From contig CAMATH010000058.1 in the NCBI GenBank assembly GCA_945860955.1, forward strand, positions 1 through 48,922: 48,922 bases of DNA, read 5' to 3'. The stretch's first letter is position 1. The number at the start of each line of letters is the position of its first letter. Shown here piece after piece: positions 9,274 through 18,100 of the stretch. Below the pieces are notes generated by a model. That model did not search any database, was not told the origin of the DNA, and worked only from the letters and a program-made list of their open reading frames with translations. The DNA comes from Planctomicrobium piriforme. Lineage in GTDB: Bacteria; Planctomycetota; Planctomycetia; Planctomycetales; Planctomycetaceae. The position numbers and the translations under genes are program-made.

Positions 9274-9763
9274 CCTTTCAGATCGCAGATCCGCTTCGCC
9301 ATCCTCCCTCCAAGCCGCCGGCACAGTTGCCACGTCATTGCAAGTGGGATTGAAGCGGCACACTATTGGCGACCCTTGCCGGCTCGCCCGGCAGGTGAAA
9401 CAGTTAGGCGACTGACACCACCGCTTCGCGCCGTGCGCGTCCCCCGCCACCTTGGGGACTGTCGGTTTTGTAGCTGCGTCGCTCCGGTTGTGGTTCCCGC
9501 GAAGCGAAACCACAACCGGAGCGACGCATACACATGACCGGATCGCTTAAACCCACAGCCCCCTTTTGGGGCGGGTAAACGCGGTCGGCGCGCGGGTGAA
9601 AAAAAATCTGGGTGGCACCCACAGGCGCTTTTGGTACGGCGGTTTCGCGTGGCATCGCGGCGGTCAACGTGCGGGGGCTGCGGGGAAGTGAACGACCATT
9701 GGATGAGCCGCAGGGGGCGACGCTCCCGCGGATCTGTTGAACCCGTTTGATGAAGTACACTCG
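9274..9763. other. 490-base intergenic region with strong hairpin and repeat-like sequence
   Basis: No gene is supported here. The stretch holds a 20-bp perfect inverted repeat (see 9476-9527), a 40-base segment at 9447-9486 with a partner at 32421-32460, and a short hairpin at 9610-9622 (TGGGTG-G-CACCCA) after an A8 run. It probably contains the transcription end of the upstream gene and the promoter of the DUF2961 gene, neither of which I can place. Confidence 0.5.
9476..9527. repeat. Perfect 20-bp inverted repeat with 12-base loop
   Basis: The left arm is 9476-9495 and the right arm 9508-9527; they are exact reverse complements, and the loop is CCCGCGAAGCGA. The stem would be very stable as RNA or cruciform DNA. 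There is no T-run on either side, so a classical intrinsic terminator is unlikely. The left arm overlaps a 40-base segment (9447-9486) that recurs at 80% identity at 32421-32460, so the hairpin may be part of a dispersed repeat family. Confidence 0.75.
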
Positions 9764-11347
9764 ATGACAACTCACAAGCAGCCTCTGCTTCTACTGTGCG
9801 GACTAATTCTGTGTTCAGTTCTCAATTCGATGGGGTTGTTTTCCCAGGCGCAACCACCGATTGAGACAACCGCACCATCTCGCTCCCGGTTGGATTCGCA
9901 TGATGCGGACGCGGCGTCGCTCGGAGATCCATTTCCCCGGACATATGCGGATCCGGCAGTGCCATTGCTGCAGTTGCCAACGCGATTTCGTTCACGTCGA
10001 ACGACCGCCAACATCACAACAAACCCCGGCAAGTCCTTCGAAGTCCTGAATGCGAAAGGTCCAGGATGCCTACGGCATTTGTGGTTCGTGTTCGGCGAAC
10101 AGGATATTGAAGACCTTGAGATCGAAATTACGGTGGATGGCGCTCCGCAGCCACAGGTGAGGATGCCCTTTCGGTCGTTCTTTGGAGTGCTGCTGGGCTT
10201 TAATGACTATCACGTCGCGAGTTCCGGAATCGCGAATTTTCCGAATTTCACCGTGACAAGCGATCCGTTGATTCCACCCAAAGCCCCACCGGGCTGGAAT
10301 CTCCATCTGCCGATTCCGTTTTCAACGAGCTGCCTGATTCGACTGCATTGCAATTCCACGAAAAATGGGGCCGCGATGATAGACTGGCAGGAGTATCGCG
10401 CAAACGTCGATTTGACCCCGCTCCGTTTCCATGCGCAACGGAATATTTCCCTGCCGGCGTCGACTGCACGCCCGTTTCCGATTTTGGAAACCGAGGGTGT
10501 CGGATTCCTCGCTGGATACTTCATGGGCTGGCGCCAGAAAGATCATGGTGACATGGTGTTTCATAACAGCGGCACCCGCATATTGATTGATGGCGAGACG
10601 GATCCGCATGTGATCTGTGGCTGCAATGTTGAAGATGATTTCGGATTCTCCTGGGGATTCAACCAGTATCAGACGCAATGGATGGGATGCCCCTATCGTG
10701 ACAACCGGGGTCGGAATGATCAGGACGGAGTCTTTTACCGTTTCTTTGGTCCCGATCCGATCATGTTTCGATCATCTTTGCTGTTTACCTCGAACGCCCG
10801 TCCCGACGACTACGAGGCGGTATCGTACTTCTACAGGGTGCCCGAGTCGAAAGCCGCGATTGTGAACTCCCCGGCCGAGTGGATCGCCGTGGGTTTGTTT
10901 GGCGACGGTGCCAGCAGCGACGCATTCAAGCTACCTGCCGACGAATTAATTCAACAACTCTCTCAGCCCACACTTGGCGACACCATCAAAGCCGGATCGA
11001 CTGTTTATCCGCTGCACCGACTAAAAAGTGACCACGGTTGGGTACGCCTGGAACACGCAATACAGCATCGGCCAGCGTATCCACCGACGGATCATTCCTA
11101 CTACGTGCGAACGGTTTTGCACAGTGACACTGATCGGAAAGCGACGTTGCGACTGGCATTCGATGACTGGGCGATCGTCTGGCTCAATGGATCACCCGTC
11201 GCCACGCTGGACCACTCGGCCGGATTTGAAACGGCGACAATTCCCGTGACATTGAGGAAGGGTGAGAATCCGTTGGTGATCAAGTCGAACAATCGCCAAA
11301 ACAGCGATCGGTTGATCTGGGTTCTCAATTGCCGCGTGGACAATTGA
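9764..11347 (+). CDS. Exported DUF2961 (GH172-like) protein
   Basis: This 527-residue secreted protein has an N-terminal signal peptide (MTTHKQPLLLLCGLILCSVL, cleavage probably near residue 30). The DUF2961 core includes GPGCLRHLWFVFG, the EITVDG region, MPFRSFFGVLLGFN and, near residue 290, GCNVEDDFGFSWGFNQ with GCPY. This pattern matches the family that contains GH172 difructose dianhydride/arabinofuranan hydrolases. The C-terminal 130 residues look like a beta-sandwich accessory domain (FDDWAIVWLNGSPVATLDH), probably carbohydrate binding. The ATG at 9764 is preferred over one 9 codons upstream because the signal peptide begins there. Codon use is visibly more AT-tolerant than in neighbours (for example GAATTAATT near 10945). 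The glycan substrate is unknown. The following gene starts 25 bases after the stop. Confidence 0.82.
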   Translation: MTTHKQPLLLLCGLILCSVLNSMGLFSQAQPPIETTAPSRSRLDSHDADAASLGDPFPRTYADPAVPLLQLPTRFRSRRTTANITTNPGKSFEVLNAKGPGCLRHLWFVFGEQDIEDLEIEITVDGAPQPQVRMPFRSFFGVLLGFNDYHVASSGIANFPNFTVTSDPLIPPKAPPGWNLHLPIPFSTSCLIRLHCNSTKNGAAMIDWQEYRANVDLTPLRFHAQRNISLPASTARPFPILETEGVGFLAGYFMGWRQKDHGDMVFHNSGTRILIDGETDPHVICGCNVEDDFGFSWGFNQYQTQWMGCPYRDNRGRNDQDGVFYRFFGPDPIMFRSSLLFTSNARPDDYEAVSYFYRVPESKAAIVNSPAEWIAVGLFGDGASSDAFKLPADELIQQLSQPTLGDTIKAGSTVYPLHRLKSDHGWVRLEHAIQHRPAYPPTDHSYYVRTVLHSDTDRKATLRLAFDDWAIVWLNGSPVATLDHSAGFETATIPVTLRKGENPLVIKSNNRQNSDRLIWVLNCRVDN

Positions 11348-11371
11348 CGAATTGACTATTCGGAGTGAACG

Positions 11372-12466
11372 ATGTCCCCACGTCTACATTTCCCACAGTT
11401 CCCCATGTCTCAATTTACCTTCGACTGCCTCACATCCCGCCGGTTGACTTCCACTGAACGCGACCTGGTAGTATCCGGGCGCGTTTCACCGCGGCTGGAC
11501 AGCGCTGACGGGCTTATCACCGAGACCGCCGGCAGTCCATCCGCCTGGGTTGACGCCTGGAATTCCACCACCGCCCCGCTGGTGGCGATCGTCGGTGATT
11601 CGGATGTTGAATTCGCGGAGATCGCGCGGATCATCCACGCCGGCATCAGTCGGCTGGAAGAATCTCCGTCGCTGGCAGCCAGTCTGCCCAGCGTCCGGGA
11701 AGCGGATCTGCCCGACGTGTGGCGTGATCTCACTCCTCAGATCACGCCACTCTGCGCGCCTCCCGACTGGCGACTGGGGGGAGTGTTTCGTCGGGCCAGT
11801 ATCGAAATGGCCGGTGGCTTGAGATCGGTTTCCGATCCATTTTGGGACGCCACGTTGCGCATTCTGGAGTCAGATGAAGGAACAGATTCGCGTGTCACTC
11901 AGGTTCCGACCGATGCCCCTATCCGCCAGTCGAATCCGCCACTGGTTCCATCTGGAATCTCCGCAAACGATGACTGGCTGAAGCGTCACCTCCTCACCCT
12001 CGTTCCGAAATTCGCGCGGCGAATTCTGAGCGATCCCTGCGACAGCGCGGCGCTCCAGGCGGGAATCTGGCAGTTTCAAGGAGAACTCGACCTCAGTCAC
12101 AAACAGTCACAGGCGCATGAGGGTGAGGGGGAAAGCCAGTTGTGTGACTACTGGCATGCGATCATGCACCGTCGCGAGCCGGATTATGGCAATTCGAAAT
12201 ACTGGTTCCGACAAGTCGGCCGGCAGCCGGTTTTTGATGAACTCGCGCCGGTCGTCGCGAAGTTTCTTGGAACTGCAGAAGGGGCACCCATTTCCCAATG
12301 GAGTTCCCGGCTGTTACCTCCCCGTGGCTGGGATCCGTTCGCCTTCGTCGATTTGGCGGAGGCCGCCGTGGGGCATCCGGCGATCGATGCTGCCGCGCGA
12401 CAGATCCAGTGGGCGGAAATGTTGCTTCTGTTACGGTTCACAGCACGCCCCGCGACCCGATCCTGA
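11372..12466 (+). CDS. Conserved hypothetical protein
   Basis: This 364-residue protein has no signal peptide or membrane segment and I do not recognise a named domain. Its C-terminal half (about 250-345) contains YWHAIMHRREPDYGNSKYWF, followed by RQVGRQPVFDEL and PRGWDPFAFVDL. I recall this block as common in planctomycete hypothetical proteins, which suggests a conserved core. The N-terminal 230 residues look more variable. The start at 11372 is backed by GGAGTG about 7 bases upstream; a second ATG at 11405 is possible. It follows the DUF2961 gene by 24 bases on the same strand and likely shares its transcript. No function is proposed. Confidence 0.75.
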   Translation: MSPRLHFPQFPMSQFTFDCLTSRRLTSTERDLVVSGRVSPRLDSADGLITETAGSPSAWVDAWNSTTAPLVAIVGDSDVEFAEIARIIHAGISRLEESPSLAASLPSVREADLPDVWRDLTPQITPLCAPPDWRLGGVFRRASIEMAGGLRSVSDPFWDATLRILESDEGTDSRVTQVPTDAPIRQSNPPLVPSGISANDDWLKRHLLTLVPKFARRILSDPCDSAALQAGIWQFQGELDLSHKQSQAHEGEGESQLCDYWHAIMHRREPDYGNSKYWFRQVGRQPVFDELAPVVAKFLGTAEGAPISQWSSRLLPPRGWDPFAFVDLAEAAVGHPAIDAAARQIQWAEMLLLLRFTARPATRS

Positions 12467-12773
12467 CCCACTCTCCGTTGGCCTGCGCGACCGCCAGAAT
12501 TCAGACTGGTCAGCGACCACGGAATCCGTTCCTTGCCGCGCGGCATGTCGCGTTAAAGGAACATGTGGCTTTCGCATGTAGTGGCGGATGTACCTGCGAC
12601 GAATTTGCCCGGAAGGTGAATCAAATCTGCGCACAGGTGCGTGTCGATTGCGTTGGTCCGCATCTCTGCCATTCGAGTCCTGAATCTGTTCGGTGCGTTC
12701 AGCCAACTGCATCATCTGCGTCAACTGCAGTACCTGAGCAGCGATCTGATTCACCTGCTGTAGCCCGCAGACG
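12467..12773. other. Convergent intergenic region; possible gene remnant on minus strand
   Basis: This 307-base gap lies between convergent genes. On the minus strand a GTG at 12754 opens 107 codons to a stop at 12431. Its first about 40 codons give Gln-rich, helix-like text (VNQIAAQVLQLTQMMQLAER), while the rest is Arg-rich and unconvincing. No ribosome site is evident, and it overlaps the end of the gene ending at 12466. It may be a decayed gene fragment or chance. I see no terminator-type hairpin. Confidence 0.25.
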
Positions 12774-15125
12774 CTATTCAATCGCGTTCGGCATCGGCGG
12801 CCCGTCGCGCCCCAGTGCCTTGCGCACAGCCTCCACCGGGAGCGCCAGGCGAAATCCGAACAGGTGATAACTCGAGTATTTCTCAGAAGGAAACCGGCTG
12901 GCAGAGCGGTGGAACAGCGGTTGATCAAAGAAGTTCCCTCCCTTAAGGAGTCCGCGTCCCTCGAACGAAGTCTCACAAACCGGGTCGACGGCGATCTTGT
13001 CACGATACTGCTCATAGTGGCTCCGATTCCAATCATCATAAACCCACTCCCAGATGTTGCCGTGCATGTCGTAGAGTCCAAACGGGTTGCATGGCAGCTC
13101 TCCCACCGGGTGCGGGCTCCCTCCGGAGTTGCTGCCGTGCCAGGCAATGTCTCCAAAGGCTAAAACCTGATTGCCGCTCCAGTATTTGGTCTCCGTACCG
13201 GCGCGGCAGGCGAATTCCCATTCCGCTTCCGTGGGAAGTCGATACTGTTTCGCCTGGTCCGCGCCGCTGATTCGATTCAATTCCGCACAGAACCCCGAGG
13301 CCAATTCCCAAGTCACATCATCGACCGGGAACCGTTTGGTTTCCTCCAGGCGGTCGGCGATAAACTGCTTGAAGTCGCCGGTTTCCGAGTAGTCGGACGG
13401 ATTGTCCTTGATGACTTGAACGAACTGACTTTGAGTCACCTCGTGAATCCCCAGATAGAATGGCTTTGTCAGAACGACCCGGTGTCTGGGGGACTCGCTT
13501 TGGATTCCGTCCACACGATATGGTTCTTCTTTAAACTCCCTAAGCCACTGGTCCACATCTTCCTGTGAACTCCCTCTGTCGAATTCGCCCGGGGGAATCA
13601 GCGCGAACTTCATCCCCAGACTGTTTTCGAACTCCAAGGGAACGTTCAAATACTTGGCCCAGGCTTCCTGGTGGGCTTTCGCCTGTAGAGTTGAGAACGG
13701 GGCGATTGCGGGGGCGGGGGCGTCGAGGGGCCAGTTGTACCAGGCGGACGAATGAGTGGCTGGCGGGGCGGGTTCCACTGGTGCGGCGGATTCAGGGAGC
13801 TGATGCTCCCCGCTCGCCTGCCGCGAGCGGATCTGGTTGTAAAGGGAGATCAGTCCCAACACCAGCGCGATGGCGCTGGCCGCCGCGACCAGCCACTCTT
13901 TGCGATGGGAGGTTGCCGGGGGCGGGTTGGGGGTTGGGACCGGCACCGGTTGCCGGGGTTTGTACGCCGGCAGGACTTCGGTCACCGTCCCCGTCGATTT
14001 CCATTCCGCTTCACAACGCTCAAAGAGTTCCGCCACTTCCCGCGCCGACTGATACCGCTGAGTGCGTTCTTTCGCGTGCAGTTTTTCGACAATCACCTCA
14101 AGCCATTCCGGAATGTCCGACAGCACCTCGCGGAGCCGCCTGGGTTGTTCCTCCACAACACGGCGCAACACCCCGACCAGGTTGGGAGCGCGAAATGGCG
14201 GGCGGCCACTGCCGGCCGTGTACAGTACGCTGCCAAAACTGAAGAGGTCGGACCGCAGGTCGAGGCTGTCGCCGGTCGCCTGCTCGGGAGACATGTACAT
14301 GGGTGTCCCCGCGACCACCCCCGATTGAGAAAGGGAGGCGTCGTCGGCGGTTCGGGCCAGCCCGAAGTCGGTGATCTTGACCCGCGGCTCCGAGCCATTT
14401 TCCAGCAGAATGTTCCCGGGCTTGATGTCGCGATGGATCAGCCCCAGCGCATGGGCCGCCGCGATCCCGCGGGCGGTCTGCACTGCGATTTTCAGGATCT
14501 CGGGAATCTCCAGGGGACCGTTTTCGTTGAGCCGTTGCTGCAACGTCGGCCCCTCGATGTACTCCATCACCAGATACGGGATCGGCTGGTCGTCAACGCT
14601 GTATACCTGGACGACGTTTTCATGGCGCACCCGGGCGGCGGCGCGGGCCTCCCGCAGAAATCGCTTGCGCGGAGGAGACGTCAGCGCCATCTGAGGGTCG
14701 ATCACCTTGATGGCGACCAGGCGTTCCAGTTTCTCATCGAACGCTTTGAAGACAATTCCGAACGATCCCCGACCCAGGACCGACTGAATGTCATAATGCC
14801 CGAGTTTCCCCAGCGAGCCGGGGTTGGGAGAGGGAAGGAGGAAGCTGAGCTCCGTGGAGTTGGGGATCTCGTGGTCACTGTCGGTGTCGGGGGCGGCCCC
14901 CAGGTTTTGCACGCAGGTTTCTTCCGTCGCCTCGGGAGCGGCCGGGTCGAGCCGTTCAACGGCGGGAACGGCCAGAAACGAGCCGGCACCGAAGTGGGCG
15001 GCGAGCAGCGATTCCAGCCGATTCCGCAGCGCGACGTTGTCGCCACACGCCCGCAACAGAAACGAACGACGTGACCCTGGATTGTTGATATCCAGTGCCG
15101 ATTCGAAGATCTCGCGTTCCGTCAT
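12774..15125 (-). CDS. Receptor-like Ser/Thr protein kinase with C-terminal SUMF1-like domain
   Basis: This 783-residue eukaryotic-like kinase starts with a short planctomycete-type module (MTEREIFESALDINNPGSRR). The kinase domain follows with GRGSFG (118-123), VAIK (Lys140), HRDIKPGN (231-238), DFG (253-255) and SPEQ. A single membrane helix at about 410-431 places the kinase in the cytoplasm and the C-terminus outside it. The exported part (about 500-778) is a SUMF1/FGE-sulfatase fold: LGMKFALIPPGEF, YRLPTEAEWEFACRAGTE, NPFGLYDMHGNIWEWV, LKGGNF and FGFRLALPVE. Both cysteines of the formylglycine-generating pair, expected after the GGxF/Y motif, are absent, so it is more likely a binding domain. 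ATG 15125 overlaps the preceding stop as ATGA. The 31-codon upstream extension is rejected because the paralogue starts with the same MxEREIFE text. Confidence 0.9.
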   Translation of the reverse strand: MTEREIFESALDINNPGSRRSFLLRACGDNVALRNRLESLLAAHFGAGSFLAVPAVERLDPAAPEATEETCVQNLGAAPDTDSDHEIPNSTELSFLLPSPNPGSLGKLGHYDIQSVLGRGSFGIVFKAFDEKLERLVAIKVIDPQMALTSPPRKRFLREARAAARVRHENVVQVYSVDDQPIPYLVMEYIEGPTLQQRLNENGPLEIPEILKIAVQTARGIAAAHALGLIHRDIKPGNILLENGSEPRVKITDFGLARTADDASLSQSGVVAGTPMYMSPEQATGDSLDLRSDLFSFGSVLYTAGSGRPPFRAPNLVGVLRRVVEEQPRRLREVLSDIPEWLEVIVEKLHAKERTQRYQSAREVAELFERCEAEWKSTGTVTEVLPAYKPRQPVPVPTPNPPPATSHRKEWLVAAASAIALVLGLISLYNQIRSRQASGEHQLPESAAPVEPAPPATHSSAWYNWPLDAPAPAIAPFSTLQAKAHQEAWAKYLNVPLEFENSLGMKFALIPPGEFDRGSSQEDVDQWLREFKEEPYRVDGIQSESPRHRVVLTKPFYLGIHEVTQSQFVQVIKDNPSDYSETGDFKQFIADRLEETKRFPVDDVTWELASGFCAELNRISGADQAKQYRLPTEAEWEFACRAGTETKYWSGNQVLAFGDIAWHGSNSGGSPHPVGELPCNPFGLYDMHGNIWEWVYDDWNRSHYEQYRDKIAVDPVCETSFEGRGLLKGGNFFDQPLFHRSASRFPSEKYSSYHLFGFRLALPVEAVRKALGRDGPPMPNAIE

Positions 15126-18100
15126 TGTGGCTGACTCCTGAGTCGACGCACACCTTCGATTGGGAGAACGACGCGAAACCCCCAATGGCGATTCGCATGG
15201 TTTTCGTACATCGCCCACCGAAACGACGACTGCAAGATCGCGAGTTCGTCAAAATAGCCACCCCCACGCACATTATGGACCCGGTGACGAAAGTCCGTCC
15301 CCTGCGGATTGATCGCGGGGTAATCGCCGTACCAGGAGTAATCCCAGGCGTTTTCACCATCCTGAGTGAACTCCCACACATTCCCATGCATGTCAAACAG
15401 CCCGAAGGGATTTGCGGGACGCGATCCCACCGGTGCCGGTCCCTCGCGTTCGTCTCGCCTTACGACCGCGATCGCATCCAGACTCGATGGGTCATCACCG
15501 GACCAGAATCGAGTGGTGGTTCCAGCTCGGCACGCGAACTCCCATTCCGCTTCGGTCGGGAGGCGATATCCATCTGAACCCTCAGTCGCCTCGATCTTCC
15601 CTCCCATGACAAGGTACTTGGGTGTCAATCGCTCACTGCGGCTGAGTTTTTCACAGAATTCCGCTCCCTGAATCCAGCGGATCGACGCCACGGGACGGTT
15701 CGCCGATTTGGCGGCTGGCGGACGATCGACGCTCTCCCCATCGAACATCGATGGAATGTTCCCCATGATTCCGGTGTATTGCCCTTGTGTCGTTTCATGA
15801 ACCGCGAGGTAGAAAGGCCGGGTCAGGACGGCGGCGTGACGCGGCATTGTCCGCGTCAAGTGTTGAAGCACTTCTCCGTTTCCCTTTGCGAGTTCGATCA
15901 AGTCAGCCGATTCTTCGAGTACAGATCCCATCGCAAATTCGCCGGGGTGGATCAGCCGGAATTTCATCCCCAGGTTGTTTTCGAATTCGACAGGAAGATC
16001 TAGGTACTCCGCCCATGCGGCCTGCGCCTGTCGTGCGCGATCGGCGTCGAAGGGCGCGACCGCCGGCTGGGGGGCGTCGGCGGGCCAGCCATACCAGCTT
16101 CCTTCCTTCGGATCGGGAAAGTCGGCGTAGATCCGGCATTTGGGAAGGGCCGATCGCAGCTCAACGACAGCCTCCGCAGTCACCCCCGGACAACCGCGGA
16201 GGTCCAAAATCTCCAGCGATTTCGCGTTGGCGAGCGACTTCCAGCCATCTTCAGTGAATGTCGACCGGGAGATGTTCAGAACTCTCAATTTGGGTTGTGC
16301 CGCGAGATTCGCACAGGCTTCCAGATCCAGCACGATCCCTGGAATTGCCAAGTGCGCGAGTTCGGGAAGATTGAGGTCCCCCGACGCCGCGGACAATCTG
16401 GACACGGGAAATTCGCACACCTGCATCAACTTCAAGCGGTTGAGATTCGCTACCACGCGCGTCGTGAGACGATTCAGTCGGCCCGTCAGCTTGAAATTTA
16501 CCAAAGTTTTTTGCACCGCAGATTTCGCGAGAGTCGCGATTCCCTGATCGGTGATCTGGGGAAACTCGCCGGTTCTTGAAGTCACCGTCAAGGTTCTCAG
16601 TTTGCGAATCTCCTCGAATCGCTGAAAATCATTATCTGTCAGCAATTCGCCCGATCCAATTTCGATCGATTCGACGATTGGCTTCCCCTCGGGAATCTCT
16701 GCCGCGCGTGTGATTGGAACTGCAACTCCCAGCAACGTCACGCTGCGCGGTTCCGGCAGCGAGAGTACCCATTCCGCCAAGGCGCGATTCGGATCCTTGG
16801 ACGAAGACTCACCTGGACTCTGCTTCGCGAGGAGAACCCGCGCTCCTTCAACGGGCAATGCGAGTCGGAATCCGATGTAGTGCTGGCCCAGGTAATGTGT
16901 CATCAGCCAGCGATTCGCGGACCGGGCCTGCAGCGGTTTCGAATTCCAGAATCCACCCTTCACCAGCCGCTGGTCCGTTTTGGGGTCCATTTCCTCGGGA
17001 TCAAGGATTGGCATTTTTCCCGTGTAATCGGAAAGTCCGGATCCAAACGTGTCTTGTACCAATTCCACAAGGCTGCCGTGCATGTCATACAGACCAAAGG
17101 GATTGGAAACGCTCCGGTCAGGGGGAGGAGGCGAATCCCCCGGCGGACAATCCAGTACTTCCGCTTTGAGAAGCTCCTGGGGATCGTCTCCCGTCCACCA
17201 TTTGGTCACGGTTCCCGCGCGGCAGGCGAATTCCCATTGCGCTCCCGTCGGTAACTGGTAGCCGTTTCCGGGAGTGGGTCGTTTCAAATCCCCGTCTTTG
17301 ACATAACGGTGATCCAGTCCCCACGTTTCATTGAGCGCGTCGCAAACGGTGGTCGCATCCTCCCAGGAGACCCAATTCAGGGGAAGTTTCCCACCTGTCA
17401 GTTCACCCTCTTCGACTCGAACTGAGCGCCCCAGTTGCTCCTGTGTCATCTCGTGAACCGCGAGATAAAACGGCTTTGTCAAAATGACCGGGGTCTGCGG
17501 CCCCTCGGTATCAAGCAAGCCCAGTCGTTTCGGCTCATTTGGTTCAAACGCGCGTGCCTCGGCGATCTCCTCTTCCGTGGCTCCCATCCGGAATTCACCC
17601 GGCGGGATGAGTCGAAATACTATCCCTGCCGAGTCCTGGAACTCGACTGGAAGATTGAGGTATTTGGCCCAGGCAATTTGGTGCGCCTCTGCCTGGTCGG
17701 CGTCGAACGGGGCGATCGCCGGAGGTGGGGCGTCGGGACTCACTTCGCCAGTACCGGGCTGTGGGGGGCGGTGAGTGGCAATCCAGCCGATCGCCGCGAC
17801 CAGAGCCAACACGGCGGCCGCTCCCCATCCCCAGGTTTTCACAGAGGGATGTTTGGCCGAAGTGGTGTTGGCAACCGATGGACCCGGCTTCACGGGGATC
17901 TTGACGCAGGTCACCCCCTCTGGCGTTTTCAGTTCGGCTTCACAGCGCGTCAGCACGTCGGCCAACTCCGCCGCCGACGGGTAACGCGCCGCCGGATCCT
18001 TCGCGTGCAGTTTCTCGACAATCGCCTGAAACCACTCGGGAATATCCGCCAGGATATCGCGCAGCGGACGGGGCCGATCGTCGGCGACCCGGCGAAGGAC

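Noticed and set aside
9476-9527. Rho-independent terminator
   Set aside because: The stem is strong but no T-run follows on either strand, and it lies about 200 bases from the nearest upstream stop.
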